From positions 1 to 64,000 of the forward strand of contig JANEZZ010001860.1 of NCBI GenBank assembly GCA_026122225.1: DNA of 64,000 bases. Reading direction: 5' to 3'. The translations under genes and the position numbers were made by a program. A model generated the notes under the pieces. It was given only the letters and a program-made list of their open reading frames with translations. It searched no databases and was not told the origin of the DNA. The stretch comes from Heloderma charlesbogerti (taxonomy: Eukaryota > Chordata > Lepidosauria > Squamata > Helodermatidae). Numbering within the stretch: position 1 is the stretch's first letter; each line of letters starts with the position of its first letter. This document shows, piece after piece, positions 47,001-58,220 of the stretch.

Positions 47001-50000
47001 CCCCGGTATAGTTGTTGTGAGCTCCAACCCCCACATTGACCTCAGGTATGCCAGCCCAGCCCAGCCCAGGGGTGTTCCTTTCACCATGACCCCGATCAAG
47101 GGGTGTTTCCTGTCCCTGTGTTTCCCATCCCGTGTTTTCCAGCACAAACCAATTAGTGTCTACCCAGAAGTAACTCCTGTTGTGGTCAATGAAGCTTGTC
47201 CCCTGAATGTGCACTTCAGAATTTACAGAGATCCCCCTCAATCAAAAAAGCACCTTTTAAAGTACTATTTCCCTAAAGGCTGTGAAGTGCTATCTCGAAG
47301 CTGTGATTCTCCATTGTTTGGTTTATTTTCGTTCGGAAGTAACTAATTCGCACCTTCGTGCGCAGCATCAGGTTAGAAAGGGGGCTGCTTTCCCGTCCCT
47401 GTGTTTCCCACCACAAACGTGTGTGTCTACTCAAAAGTAACTCCCACTGTGTTCAATGAGGCTTCTCTTTGATGTTTACTTCCTTTCTTTTTGGAAGTAA
47501 TTTGCAGTTTCACTCCTTTGCAGCATTGGCAGCTTCAGGGGAAAGGAGAAAGCAGATTAGAAAAAGGGCTGGCTGGAGCCAGGGTGCTTCAAGTATTCAC
47601 AGGCTTAGGTCTCCTAAAGGCTCTGAAATGCTTTGCTAGCTGTAAGGGAGTAGTTAATGTGGGGCTTTGCGCTATCACAACATCAGGAGCTTTAATGGAG
47701 GGAGAAGGATCTACAGCTGTGTTTCTGTAATGTTTCAAGCTGTAAGGAAGCAATTAATGTGGGGGGGGGAGAGAAGGAGAGCACTTTTGTTGTGACACAG
47801 GAGGAAACCTCCCAGGATTTTATGGAAGGAGAAAGGTTGGGGAGCCTGGATGGCAGAGAGCCTCTTTTATTGGTTGAGCAGCCCCTGCAATCAGATGATG
47901 TTCACTCCACCCCCCGTCCCCGGAAGTATGTTCTGTGAAGAGACTTATGCTGGTGCAATGCACTCACTCGTAGAGCCCTGCACAGACCAAAGCCAATTCC
48001 TGGGAAAATCTGGATGAGCCTCCATTCGCTTCTCCTTCCATTGTTGTGGAGAACCGCCGCCCCAGGAGTCCTGACTCCCTGCCCCATCCTAAGCACCACA
48101 TTGCATCCATCTTGGCCCCCAGCTGTAACCCTATTGCACCCCATGCCTCCCCCAGAGAACCCTAGAACCCCGACGGCCTTCCCATCTACTGCTTTAACCC
48201 AGAGGCACCCCCGCCTGGGGGTCCTGGAAGGGGTCTGATTCACCTGTCTGATGACACTTTCAATGAGGCTGATCAGAGCTGGGCTGGTCTTGGCCAAGAA
48301 TTTGTCATCTCCTGGAATGAGGAGAGAAAACACATGCTGAGCATCAGTGTCCAGGTTTTGGTCCTCACACCTAACGCTGCCCGCCTTTCTGCCCCCTATC
48401 ATCTTCACCCATAATTCCCAACTTCTTTCCTCAACCTTAAAAGGGTTGCCCACCCCTCCACCAGATAGGTTTACACCCGCATCAGAAGACTGAGGCTTCA
48501 AGGAGTCCAGCATCCCATCCCTTTAGCCCCTGGACCCCTTCTCGCTCTCTCAGAGAACCCAGGAGCCCGGATTCCACGACCACACTGCCCACAAGGCCGA
48601 AAACCTTCCCAAAGCCACCCACCCGCCCAGGACTCCCTCACTCACCCAAAACTGCATTGTCCAGGCTGATGTATGCGGCCGCCTTGAGATGCAACATAGT
48701 GAGGTACCCCTGCAAAGAGAAGAGTGGGATTTAGGGGAGGAGGGACCTAGCAAGGCAGGTGAATAAGACAAACCAAGCACAAGGCTCAGCCTTGGCCAGC
48801 CTGGTGCCCTCCAGATGTGTTGCACTACAACTCCCAGCATCACTGGCTAGGGCATGCTGGGAGTTGTAGTCCAACGCATCTGGCGGGCGCCAAGTTGGCC
48901 AGGGCTGCACCAGAGGAAGGGGCAGTCGGAAACAAGGGGGATCCTCCACGGCTGGGCAGCCTCTCGTAGAGGAACTGGACGGCGCTCCCCTCCACCACCA
49001 CCACCAGCGTCATCTTGCCCAGGATTTCCCCTGCCGAGGGGGCACGCACTTTGCCTGGCCTTTGCAGCCAGCCCCAGTACGTGCTGTCCATCTGCCCCTT
49101 TCCTTCCCTGAGGAGGGGAGGGGTCTTCATGGTGACACCACGGCCCCACCCTGAACACAGGGGTGGTGGGGGAAGCAGTGGGCCATCCCTCTCGGCTCAG
49201 CACAACATCTGGGAGGTTCCCCCATGCTTCCCCAGGCTCAAAAGAGTGACCCCATCCTGGCTAGATGCCGTCCCAGAGAACCCAGGTGTCCTGGCCACCA
49301 GCATTTTGACACATTTCTGTATGTAAAATACTCCTAGGATGCATTTCAGGGCAACAGCCCTCCCAAGGCAGCTGATAACAACAAAATCCCATCCCATATC
49401 ATTAAAACTCAGTACAGTAATAAAGCAGCAAAAAATGCATAAAACTGTCCCTTGTGTACTTGACCACCTTGCTGCCATCAAAGGTGGGCAAGTGAAAAGT
49501 GTGTACAGACATGAATACATACACATCGGGTGGCCTGGCCCCCTCTTCTCTTTCAAACATCCACTTCTTAAGCAGCCCAATACATCCATAGGTCATAAAG
49601 GGACAACCCTCCTTCCTGGCCTGCTCACCTCCAGCCATTCAGTGGAGCCCACGCTGCCAAAATCCCCAGCATCCCAGCTCACAAAGAGCAAGCTTCTTCG
49701 TAGCTGGAACCCTACAATGGTGAAAAGAGAACAAAGAGGGCACTCCCAAACCCCCTCCCTCAAAATTGTAACATCCAGGATCCTAGGATGTCTCCCCACA
49801 CCCACCAATCTAGCGCTAAGCAGGTCCTGTTCCTCAAAATGGTGTATTTCTTTCCATCCCCTTTAAGGCAGCCACCTTTTTAGACAGCTACATTCCACGT
49901 CACATATGTTTCCAGTGTTGCTCTGGGCAAAGAAAAGGGTTGCCATTTTGACTCACGGTGTGTCCAACTTACTAAAGGACTCGTCCAAACCCCAGCACTG

Positions 50001-53000
50001 CTCACCATTTCGCACCATGGCTGCAAAGGTACGGGCCAGTTCCAGCAGGATGGCCGTGCCCACACCAGAACGGGCAGCTCCTGGTCCCAGAGAATCCCGC
50101 TGGGCCCCCACAATGAGATAATGATCTAGTGGGCAGAGGTAATGCATCATGTGTATAAAAAACAAAACCGCACCACCCACTTTCTCATGCAGAGGGAGGA
50201 AGAACTCCTGTCTGCAAAACTCCTCATCAATGCAGTCCCTCTGCATCACTCCACAGTTAATGCAATGCCCACCCATCCCCGTTCAGAAAACACAGGTGTT
50301 CTGAGCACCCACCCCTTCGCCCCTCCCCAGGAGACCAAGGAGACCTCCAGCCCTACCCACCTGGCTCAAATCGACCCTCAATGCACCCAAAGACATTGCT
50401 GATCATCACTGACTGCTTTGTATTCTGAACCCCCAGCTGCAGGCGGGAACCAGCTTCCCCCGGGCCAAGCTGGTATAGCACACCGGGGAGGCGCCCCTTC
50501 CAGGCTTGGGGGGCAGCGGGACCCATGAGCCGTCTGCAGGGAAAATGAAAAGAGGGTCCAGGGATCGGCAACCAGGACAGGAGAGGCCTCCGCCGCCATC
50601 TTCTCTGAGACCCCAGGGTGCTCCCTGCCTCCCCATCTATCGTCCTACTGTTTAACCCACTTCCCATCCCGACACCCTGAGGAAACCCACCCTCTGACTC
50701 ACCTGAGCAGATGCGCGGCAACGTCAGCACTAATGGGGTGAGCAGGGATTGTGGGGAGACCCGAGGACTGAATTGGGGGAAACTGGGTGTGGTTGAAGGA
50801 AGGGAAGCCAGGGCTGTAGGGGTCTCCAGCGCCCATGTGAACCTACACACACACGGGGAGATTTGGGGAAGAGAGAACACCATAAGCCGTGACAGCTAAG
50901 TGGGACCTCCATGTCTGGGGGACGTCTACCTGGGAATAGCAGTTGCTGGGCATGGCAACCTGGAGCCAACACTGGGTGTGATCGAGCAGGATGCTTCTGA
51001 TGTAGGCTCCCATCCCATCTTTCTGTTGAGATCCCAGTATAGGCCCCCTGCCCCCACTCACATGTCCATAAATGCCTGTGTTTGGGGATAGGCCGAGTTT
51101 ACGGGGGTCTTGTGGGACATCAAAGGGGTCTGGGTAAATGAGGACTCCTTTGGCCTGGGCAGCCTCCGCATTGGCGACCTATGACAAAAAGAACCAGTCC
51201 AGGCACTGAGTCCCTCTTAGATTTAACCCACAATATCCCTCTCACCACACAGAGAAGCCAGATGCTCTGGCTTCCGGGCCCGCAATGTTCTATTTCACTC
51301 CCTCCAAGTCCTCAAAATGGTGTTATTATTTTCCTCCCTTTCAAGGCAGACATCTTTTTTGCTGGCAGATTAATATTCCAAGTCATTTTCTCGAGCTCTG
51401 CCATGTGGCCTGAGGCAAGATTGCAGCCAGTCACATCCACACCCGCTCACACCCGCTCTTCTTGCCGAAAGAATCCTCGGGGCTTCGCCACACCGTGTAA
51501 CGGACCAATCAGCTGTTAACAGACGGTTGCGCCGAGGGTCCAGGCTCACCTTCTCAGCATAGCTGATCTCCCCAACGCGAACAATGACCAGGTGACCCAA
51601 CGGATTAACGCCACGCTGCTTCAAGACAGCAAAGTCCTCTCGGCGTCCATAGTTGGCAAAAACCAGGCCACCCTGTGGACGGACAGACAGCGTGGGAAAG
51701 CGAAGCTCGGGGAGGCAAGAGGATTTCAGAAGCAGGAAAGGCCAGCTGTCCCCAGACACTTGAAGGAGAGCGGCGGTGGCAGTGGGGCAATGGAGAAATG
51801 CAACTCAGAACCTCTTCCCTGAGGTTTTTCTGGGTGCCTCCCTTGATGCCAATGTTGGCACCAAGTAATTTTTTTAAAAATTTCCCCAGTCCTATTAATT
51901 GGTTCCAGCTCTAATGTGTTTTATCTTCGCTACTGTTGTTATGACTTTTAGAAATGTTTTACTCTTGGCTTGTTTTACTGTTATGTATTTTTAATTTGTT
52001 TTTATTCTTGTGATAAGCTGTCCTGGTTATAGGGTGTAGGAACCCAGCCCTGCAGGCTGCACCTGATGTCCCAATCCAGCCCCCAGAACCCCCCAGATGG
52101 CCACACACCCTCTCCCTCAGCCACCAATTGGTCTACAGTGTCTTGGCTGCCGTTCCACCCCCTGCCCCTGGTTCTCAAAAGCTGAAATGCCTCCGGAGGA
52201 TCCAGGGACGCTGAGTGGCAGGCAGGAAGAGCGCTAAGCTCAAATAGGCTGGTGTGTTTTTTTCATTTTGGCCCCGCCCCTTTTGCCCTTGGCCCCACCC
52301 ACCACTACAATGCAGCCCTGAGAGCTCCTCCAACACAGAATTTAGCCCTCAGGCTGAAAGAGCTTCAACCCCCCTGCTATAAGGTGGCACAGTGTTTTCA
52401 ATTTGCTGCCCCTTTAAAGGCAACCATCTTTGACAGATGTATTAATATTCCAGATTCTTGGGCACAGAATATTAAGTCCCCACCTAGGGCCCAGAGGCAG
52501 AACTGCAACCCACAGTCCCTCCCCACAGAGGGTCTGCACTGCTGGCGCTGAGCTAGTATTACCGTGACAGTGCCAGAGGCACTGTAGGGGCAATAGACCT
52601 CAGGGTCTTCCAGGGGCAATTTCTCCAGCACAATGCCGTTGGCATCCAGTCGGTGCAGAAAATTGGGCTGTATCCTGAAGGAGAAGGGCAGGAGGTGTTA
52701 AAAGAGGCGCACCTGCACACCCCAAAACAGAGCCTTCCCAGCACCTGCCCCAGCTTCCCAGTCCCCCTCTGGGGTCCTCCACTGACCGGCTGGGGCGCTG
52801 CAGCCCCACATAATGGCTGTCGGTCCAGCTGTGGTCCAGGCCGTAGGAGGTGAAGGAGCCGAGTATGTGTCTGGAGAGAGTGCCAAGGCGAGGGGAGCCA
52901 GGTGGGTGGGGGGCCTCGCTCATCATTCTGTGCAGGGGGGAAGAAATGTTAGAAGACCCACACTTATCCCCTCCCCCTGTCATGACACAAGGAACCCACG

Positions 53001-56000
53001 TGAGGGGAGAATCCCAGGGCCGGCCTGGCTGGGCACCTGCTGACGGCCCACACCCTGGCAGGAGCCCCTTGGACTTGCCCCTCCTCCCCTTCCCATAGCC
53101 ACCTGCTTGTCCCCTGCCCAGACCATGGCGGGGGGGGGGTACAGGAGGGGCCGCAGCCTGCACGCTCCCTGGCTCACAAGCAAGCGAAGGGAGGCAAGGA
53201 GGAGCAGGAGCGGGCGCAGCTGGCGAGGGTGATGGCGAGAAGGCAGGCCTGCCGGGAGAGGGGCCCTCCAAAACCTGGAGCTGGTTCTGGATAGTCCCAC
53301 ATGGGAGCAGCAGGATGAGGAACCCAGGTGTCCTGGCAAAATCCAACCGTATTCACGGAAGCCAAGATCTTCCCGGACAACTCCCCAAACACCTTTCCTG
53401 CTTGCTGCTCAGACCCCTTTTCAGAAACCCAGGTGTCTGAGGCATCCCGTCTCATGCGGCGAAACTGGGGGTACAGAAGCATCAGAGGGCCAGGCAGGTG
53501 CAGTTTGCCATGGGCACGATTTGGTGGCAAGTTCTCCTGCACAAGCCCCATTTAAATGAATGGGAGGCACGCAACAGCACAGTGGCGCTCTTGCGCACTT
53601 CCCTTCATTTCAATGGGGCTTGCGCAGGAGAACGCACTGCCAGATTGTGCCCTGCATGAACGAGTGGAAGGGGAATGATGCCACTTGGATATGCCACCTC
53701 ACATCAGCCCCTTGTGGGGAGACTCTCACCGGATGGTCCCTTCAATCTTCTCCTCGTTGAGGTACTTTTGAAACATCTCCCACAGCTCAGCCAAGTACAT
53801 GGGGGCACCTCCCTGGTTGTCCTCCACCTCGTATGGGCCGTCGTCGTTCACCAGGATGTCTGCACACGTTGTGCAGGAGGAGTGGCGGGACGAGATGTAC
53901 CCCAGAAGGAACCCTGGGAAGACCAGCAGACAGGAAGACAGGCAGTCCGGTTTTAAAGCAGGGGAAACAGGGCGCCAAGGCTGTGAGCGGCTGGACCCAA
54001 TCCTAACTCTGGAAGGCTTGGCAGGGGTGCTGCTGCTAAGCACTCAAAAGATTTGGGAGCCAGGCCCAAAGGACAACCATCATGTGCATTTATATCTACG
54101 TGTGCAACTATAGAAAGAATTACTAGGATTTATTTAGATTTCACAGGAGGCAAAGCCAGCCAATTAATTTCTCAGATCACTGCAAGCCAATGGAAAAATT
54201 TTCTAAGATTAATTGCCATGGGGGGGGGGCTGTTGTAGCATGTGGGGAGGGGAGAGTTAGCCCTTCCCCCCCAGCTGCAATCCCCTTCCAAAATCACCCC
54301 CTGCACGGCAATTGTGCTGGGAAAAAAACCTTCCATTGGCACCAACAGACACTCTGTGCTCTGGGGAAGAGATCCAGGGCCCTAGGAATAGATTTAGGCC
54401 CAGGCCTAGCAATGCCCCTGCCGTCAGGTGCAGCGACATGTGGAGCCCTTGCCTTGCTTGCCTCTTGGAGGGGCCACTGTTGAATCCCCCCTTCCCAAGG
54501 AAGAGTCTGCATGCACACAGATCCTGCAGTAGCGGCCCCAGCCACCCATCTTGAGGCCCTCAGTCCAAGCCCTAAACAGAGTTTCTGATCTGGGGGCATG
54601 CAGGTGGGGTTATCAGGCTTGGGGCCAACTGACCTGAAAGACCACCTTTTCCCAGGCCAGCCTGCCAGGTCTTAAGAGCTTCAAGGGAGGCCCTTTGCTC
54701 CGTCCCGCCACCGCCACAGGCACCTCCGTGGCTGCTCCCAGGCTCTGGAACACCCTGCCAAGGGAGCCTGGGCTCACCCCCTCCTTCCGCTGGCCGGCAA
54801 ATACATTTTCACTCAGGCAGGCCCCTTGGCTGGAGGGGTTTTTAATGGGCTGGGTGCTGTCTGTTTCCTTTACTGATGTGTTTTTGTGTGTTTATTTGGT
54901 TTTTATGTTATGTTTTAATTCAGATTTTGTTTTTAAACTAGATTATATTGTGAGCAGCCCTGAAGGCAATTTTTTGGCAGAAAAGTAGGATATAAATTAT
55001 ATGAGGCGGAGGAGGAGGAGGATGAAGATGATGATGTATGGTTTGAGAGGAATTGGCCAGTGGATGCCAGGTCAGCGCCTGGGGTGATGTGGCAATAGGA
55101 TAGTGTACGTGGATCATGATCAAAAACATATACGTATTTATTTAAATAATGTATACTCCCACTTTTGCCCTTAAAAACATGGTCTTGAAGCAAATTACTG
55201 GTGCAGATGGCTTTAAAAGGGGAATTAGGTTCATGGAGGAGGAGGAGAGATCTCTTGCTGGAAACTAGCCATATAATAGCTCAGTAGAACTTGCATATTC
55301 AGAAGCAGTCTACCCCTAAATCCCAGATGCTGGAGGAGTGTTGCTGCAATCTTGTTGTGCCTGTGGGCAGTGGTGCTGATATAGGGCTGGAACTTGGGGC
55401 CAAAGTCCAGCCCTCCCCCGCAAACGGCCCAGAGAGTGGCAATTGATCAGGGCAGCAGAAAACTGGGCCGTATTGGCACCTGGGCCAGCATGGGCATTCA
55501 GAGCAACACTGTGTGGTTACAGGATGGCCGTCTGAGCACGCACATGGCTACAGATGCTCATTTCATCCTTTTTTACTTTTAAACCACGTGCCCCTTTTCA
55601 ACAACGAAGTGGCGCTCATTCCCAAGTCAAGGTGTTTTGTACTCGAACAGCAGGAGCAAACTCTGTTTCGGTCCTGGCATCATGACGGTGCTGCTGTGAT
55701 TTTAGGTGAGTTTAAAATGCAACACTACACGTGCTCAGAGTATTTCTTTCTTTTAATCGGGGTGAGCAAGCCGAGTTTGGGGCTTTGGTTTTGGCTCTAA
55801 CCTCTCAGGAATGCAGGAGTGGCTGGGCAGGGGCAGAGAAATGCTAGTTCCGTGCTTGGCCACTGACATAACAGACATCACCATACCCCCACCCCCCCAG
55901 GCCATTAAGTCCAGGGTCTCAAATTACCTAGTTGCACTGCTGCCTGTGGGCTTCCTGGAGGCATCCAGCTGACCATTCTGGGAAACAAGTTGCTGGATGA

Positions 56001-57278
56001 AAGGGACCTCTGGTCTAATCCAGCAAGGCTGCACTTAGGCCTCACTGGAACACTGGAAGCTGCCTTAAGCGGAGTCAGACGGCCTGGCGGCAGCGGCCCT
56101 CCAGGGATTCAGGCAGGCGTCTTTCCCAGCCCAACCCAGGGATGCTGCTGGGGATCGAACCAGGGACCTCCTGCCTGCAAAGCAGGGGCTCCACCCCTGA
56201 GCTACAGCTCTTGTTCTTAATAAAATCAGCTGCAATCCTAAGCCAGAGCCAGCATGATGAAGACAGCGGAACCAGAAGATCAAGAATAACAACAACATCC
56301 AGAGCAGCTTTTTCCACCCTGTTGCCCTCCAGATGTGTTGGGCTACACTCCTGCAGGCTGGGGGATGTTGGGAGTTGTAGCCCAACACATCTGGAGGGCC
56401 CCAGGATGGGGAAGGCTGTGCAAAATAGCGAACAACAGCCACAGCAATGAGCACAGGGCTGGTGGCCAGAAAAAGCCGTTTGTGGCTGTGGAGCTGCACA
56501 TATGTCAGCAGGGTCAGACTTAGTTCCTCTCACCTACAATGAAGAGCAGCAGACCCACGAGCACCAGGTACACCACGGCCCTCCAGGGATCCCGCCACAG
56601 GCATCGTGCCACTTCCCTGGCCCTCTCCCTGCCGCCATGGGCCAAGCTTGCCGCGGGGCTGTCCCCTGCCACGACCATCATCTGCAGCCCCTCCGCACTG
56701 GGCTCCCCGTCCCCCTCGGTGGCGTTGCGGTAGATGGTGTATGAGCGGCGCGCTGGCTTCTTGCTCTTCTGGAGGGAGGGAGAGGGCAGCAAAGGGGGCT
56801 TGGTGTGGGGGGGCGGGTGGGTGTGCGTCAGCCAGCACTCATTGGGCTGCGGACACGGGACACCCGGCCTCACCATTTATTTATTTATTTCATTTCTATA
56901 CCGCCCAATAGCCGAAGCTCTCTGGGCGGTTCACAAAAATTAAATCCAAGCAACACACAATAAAACAATTTAAAATATACAGAACATTAAAACCACAATA
57001 TAACAATACAACCACAATAAAACCTAGCAGCAGTGCAGGAGTTTAAAATACAGATTTAAAACAGCAAAGATAAAAATTTAGAAAGCTAAAATGCTAAAAT
57101 GCCTGGGAAAATAAAAAGGTCTTCACCTGGCACCGAAAGGAATACAATGTAGGCGCCAGGCGAACCTCACTAGGGAGCTCATTCCAGAGCCGGGGTGCCA
57201 CAGCAGAAAAAGCCCTCCTCCTAGTAGCCACCCGCCTCACTTCTCACGGAGAAGGGCCGCTGATGATGATCTTACCAT
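41008..57278 (-). CDS. TFR2: Transferrin receptor 2
   Basis: A type II membrane glycoprotein that binds holo-transferrin and, with HFE, senses iron for hepcidin control; it is also expressed in erythroid cells. Exons in transcript order: 57276-57278 (tentative ATG), 56534-56768, 53730-53913, 52787-52927, 52563-52674, 51550-51672, 51062-51178, 50703-50842, 50361-50533, 50006-50125, 49629-49711, 48646-48709, 48244-48311, 46617-46693, 46072-46156, 44972-45199, 42333-42473, 41008-41250. All phases match, giving ~778 residues (human ~801) in 18 exons, with no frameshift. TFR2 rather than TFRC is shown by [32 protein letters not shown] and [16 protein letters not shown]. The transferrin-binding RGD is present (YSARGDY). 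The start exon is the only weak part. Confidence 0.93.
41370..41945 (-). mobile_element. CR1 LINE 3' end
   Basis: Read in reverse it gives the common CR1 tail: 'ggacttcttcacatagtg', 'gggtggccaccaattta', 'ggcttcccacaggcagctgg' and 'gaacagaatgctggactag'. It lies in the last TFR2 intron. Confidence 0.75.
42949..44395 (+). mobile_element. BovB copy 3, internally deleted, in a TFR2 intron
   Basis: It has the complete 5' end and the 3' tail (gactgaacaacaacaac) but lacks nearly all of the reverse transcriptase. The junction is near 44335-44350, where the endonuclease frame (43359 onward, [34 protein letters not shown]) jumps to tail sequence. It is flanked by a 13-bp duplication with one mismatch, aaggttctggtgc (42936-42948) and aaggttttggtgc (44396-44408). 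It opposes TFR2 transcription. Confidence 0.9.
46250..46350 (+). repeat. Unclassified ~100-bp repeat of TFR2 introns, copy 1
   Basis: 'ccctttaagccagccatctt' and 'cgcattgatattc' recur at ~49840-49930, ~51312-51420 and ~52388-52500, all within TFR2 introns and in the same orientation. Confidence 0.5.
48785..48908. repeat. Palindromic hAT-like MITE
   Basis: Arms 'gccctccagatgtgttgcac' and 'gtccaacgcatctggcgggc'. It lies in TFR2 intron 48710-49628. Confidence 0.65.
49840..49930 (+). repeat. Unclassified ~100-bp repeat of TFR2 introns, copy 2
   Basis: 'aaaatggtgtatttctttcc' and 'cctttaaggcagccacctt' match the copies at 46250 and 51312. Confidence 0.5.
51312..51420 (+). repeat. Unclassified ~100-bp repeat of TFR2 introns, copy 3
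   Basis: 'ctcaaaatggtgttattatt' and 'aaggcagacatcttttttgc' match the other copies. Confidence 0.5.
52388..52500 (+). repeat. Unclassified ~100-bp repeat of TFR2 introns, copy 4
   Basis: 'cctttaaaggcaaccatctt' and 'gtattaatattccagattc' match the other copies. It is followed at 52563 by a TFR2 exon. Confidence 0.5.
53514..53656. repeat. Foldback repeat, family 3
   Basis: Arms of ~60 bases: 'gttctcctgcacaagcccca' against 'tggggcttgcgcaggagaac'. It lies in TFR2 intron 52928-53729. Confidence 0.65.
54640..55010 (+). mobile_element. L2 LINE 3' end
   Basis: Encodes [18 protein letters not shown], matching the C-terminal L2 protein, followed by the same AT-rich tail ending in a (gag)n/(gat)n microsatellite (~55004-55036). 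It lies in TFR2 intron 53914-56533. Confidence 0.65.
55940..56044 (+). mobile_element. CR1 LINE 3' end fragment
   Basis: 'gtgggcttcctggaggcatc' to 'ctaatccagcaaggctgc' matches the CR1 tail and is followed at once by a SINE. Confidence 0.55.
56045..56210 (-). repeat. tRNA-derived SINE
   Basis: 'actggaagctgccttaagcg' to 'cacccctgagctacagc', directly after a CR1 tail in TFR2 intron 53914-56533. Confidence 0.72.
56300..56422. repeat. Palindromic hAT-like MITE
   Basis: Arms 'gccctccagatgtgttgggc' and 'gcccaacacatctggagggc' are nearly perfect. It lies in TFR2 intron 53914-56533, close to the acceptor-side SINE. Confidence 0.68.
56534..57278 (-). other. TFR2: TFR2 start exon (tentative) and cytoplasmic/transmembrane exon
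   Basis: Exon 56534-56768 encodes a basic cytosolic tail ([16 protein letters not shown]), a ~40-residue linker and a transmembrane helix ([15 protein letters not shown]) that continues as FLLGYISS in the next exon. Its frame needs an upstream exon ending in phase 0. The nearest candidate is an ATG directly abutting a strong donor (ATG at 57276-57278 followed by gtaagatc), which would make M the only residue of exon 1. A longer upstream frame or a different first exon is possible. SYTIY resembles the TFRC internalisation signal SYTRF more than the mammalian TFR2 YQRV. Confidence 0.55.
56876..57238 (-). mobile_element. L2 LINE 3' end
   Basis: Starts with (ttta)n, 'cgcccaatagccgaagctct' and 'gggcggttcac', then 'gggagctcattccagagc'. 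This is the reverse of the L2 tail also present at 12060-12310. It stops ~35 bases before the tentative TFR2 start-exon donor. Confidence 0.7.
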
Positions 57279-57879
57279 GCTCCACCTCCAGGCTCTCCAA
57301 AGCGCCGGGGCGTCCTTGGGTCCCACGCCGGCCCTTGCTGGCAGAGAAATGGACACAGAAAGTGTTCGAGTGTGCAGAAGAGCTCCCGCCCCGCCCCCAC
57401 CACATATCGGGATGCCCCCTCCCCATTCCTCCCCCACACCGAGGCAGGCGAGCTCACGGTGAATACGTGACTGCCGTGGCCATTTTATCAGGGACTTGGG
57501 CTTCAGGGCTGTTATCATCCCCTGCAGGCAGACACCCAGCCCTGACACTGGCCCAGCAGCCCCACCTTTCCCCTCCTCGGCAGAGGGGAGCACACGGGAC
57601 CCAGGGTGCCATCCCTGCTTGCACTCCCAGCAGTGCTGAAAACACATCCAGCAGAAGGGATCAGCCATGCCCCGTCCCAGAGCAGGCGCAGTGTGGAGCC
57701 CCCCAGGGTGGGCAGGCTGCTCTCAGGAGATCCTTGCAGGCCCAGGAAGAGAGGAGATGCTCTGGAGCAGCGTCCTCCCTCCCCTGCTGCCTCCAGTTGT
57801 GTCAAGCTGCAACAGCTGGCGAGGAATGCCGGCAGCTGTGGCCCAACATGCCTGGAGGCCACCCCTGGAAGGTGAGCGG

Positions 57880-58220
57880 TGGGAGGTTCAGGACAGAGAA
57901 AGGGACGTCCTTCTTCGCATAGCGCATGAACCATGCACGTTGCTGCCATGACAAGATGTGGTGATGGCCACCAATGTGGATGGCTTTAAGAGGATTAGCC
58001 AAGCTCCTGGAGAAGGCAATCGATGGCTGCTAGTCCTGAGGGCTCTGTGCTCCCTCCAGTATCAGAGGCAGGGAACCTATGTGCACCAGTGGCAGGGGAA
58101 CATGGGCGGGAGGGTGCTGCTGCACTCCTGTCCTGCTTGTGGGTTTCCCACGGGCAGCTGGTTGGCCACTGCATGACCAGTGCCTTGGTCTGATGCAGCA
58201 TCTTCTGATGTTCTTAATAA
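57880..58220 (+). mobile_element. CR1 LINE 3' end
   Basis: Shows the same tail blocks ('gtccttcttcgcatagcgc', 'gtggatggctttaagagg', 'tgggtttcccacgggcagc', 'atgttctta') upstream of the tentative TFR2 start exon. Confidence 0.7.

Larger units (their letters stand above)
44409..49628 (-). other. TFR2 introns, mainly unassigned
   Basis: Between the exons listed for TFR2, 45200-46071, 46694-48243 and 48710-49628 contain one ~100-bp repeat (46250) and the MITE at 48785. The remainder shows no recognisable repeat or coding potential. Confidence 0.65.
41008..50125 (-). other. TFR2: TFR2 M28-peptidase-like and helical dimerisation domain exons
   Basis: Exons 50006-50125 to 46072-46156 encode the peptidase-like core ([56 protein letters not shown]). 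As expected for transferrin receptors, the fold is kept for structure, not proteolysis. Exons 44972-45199, 42333-42473 and 41008-41250 form the helical domain, with [14 protein letters not shown], the RGD in [13 protein letters not shown], and the C-terminal [20 protein letters not shown], which closely matches the family end. Confidence 0.9.
50361..53913 (-). other. TFR2: TFR2 stalk, N-terminal protease-like segment and apical domain exons
   Basis: Exons 53730-53913, 52787-52927, 52563-52674, 51550-51672, 51062-51178, 50703-50842 and 50361-50533. The stalk has the C-x-x-C pair (SSCTTCAD) expected to form inter-subunit disulphides. [16 protein letters not shown] and [18 protein letters not shown] begin the protease-like fold. 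The apical/PA domain follows, with [31 protein letters not shown] and [12 protein letters not shown], then [18 protein letters not shown] and [18 protein letters not shown] is a potential N-glycosylation site. Confidence 0.88.

Noticed and set aside
41008..57278. TFRC (transferrin receptor 1)
   Set aside because: Although the IRE-like hairpins and SYTIY suggested TFRC, the ectodomain matches TFR2 in most diagnostic places ([48 protein letters not shown]).
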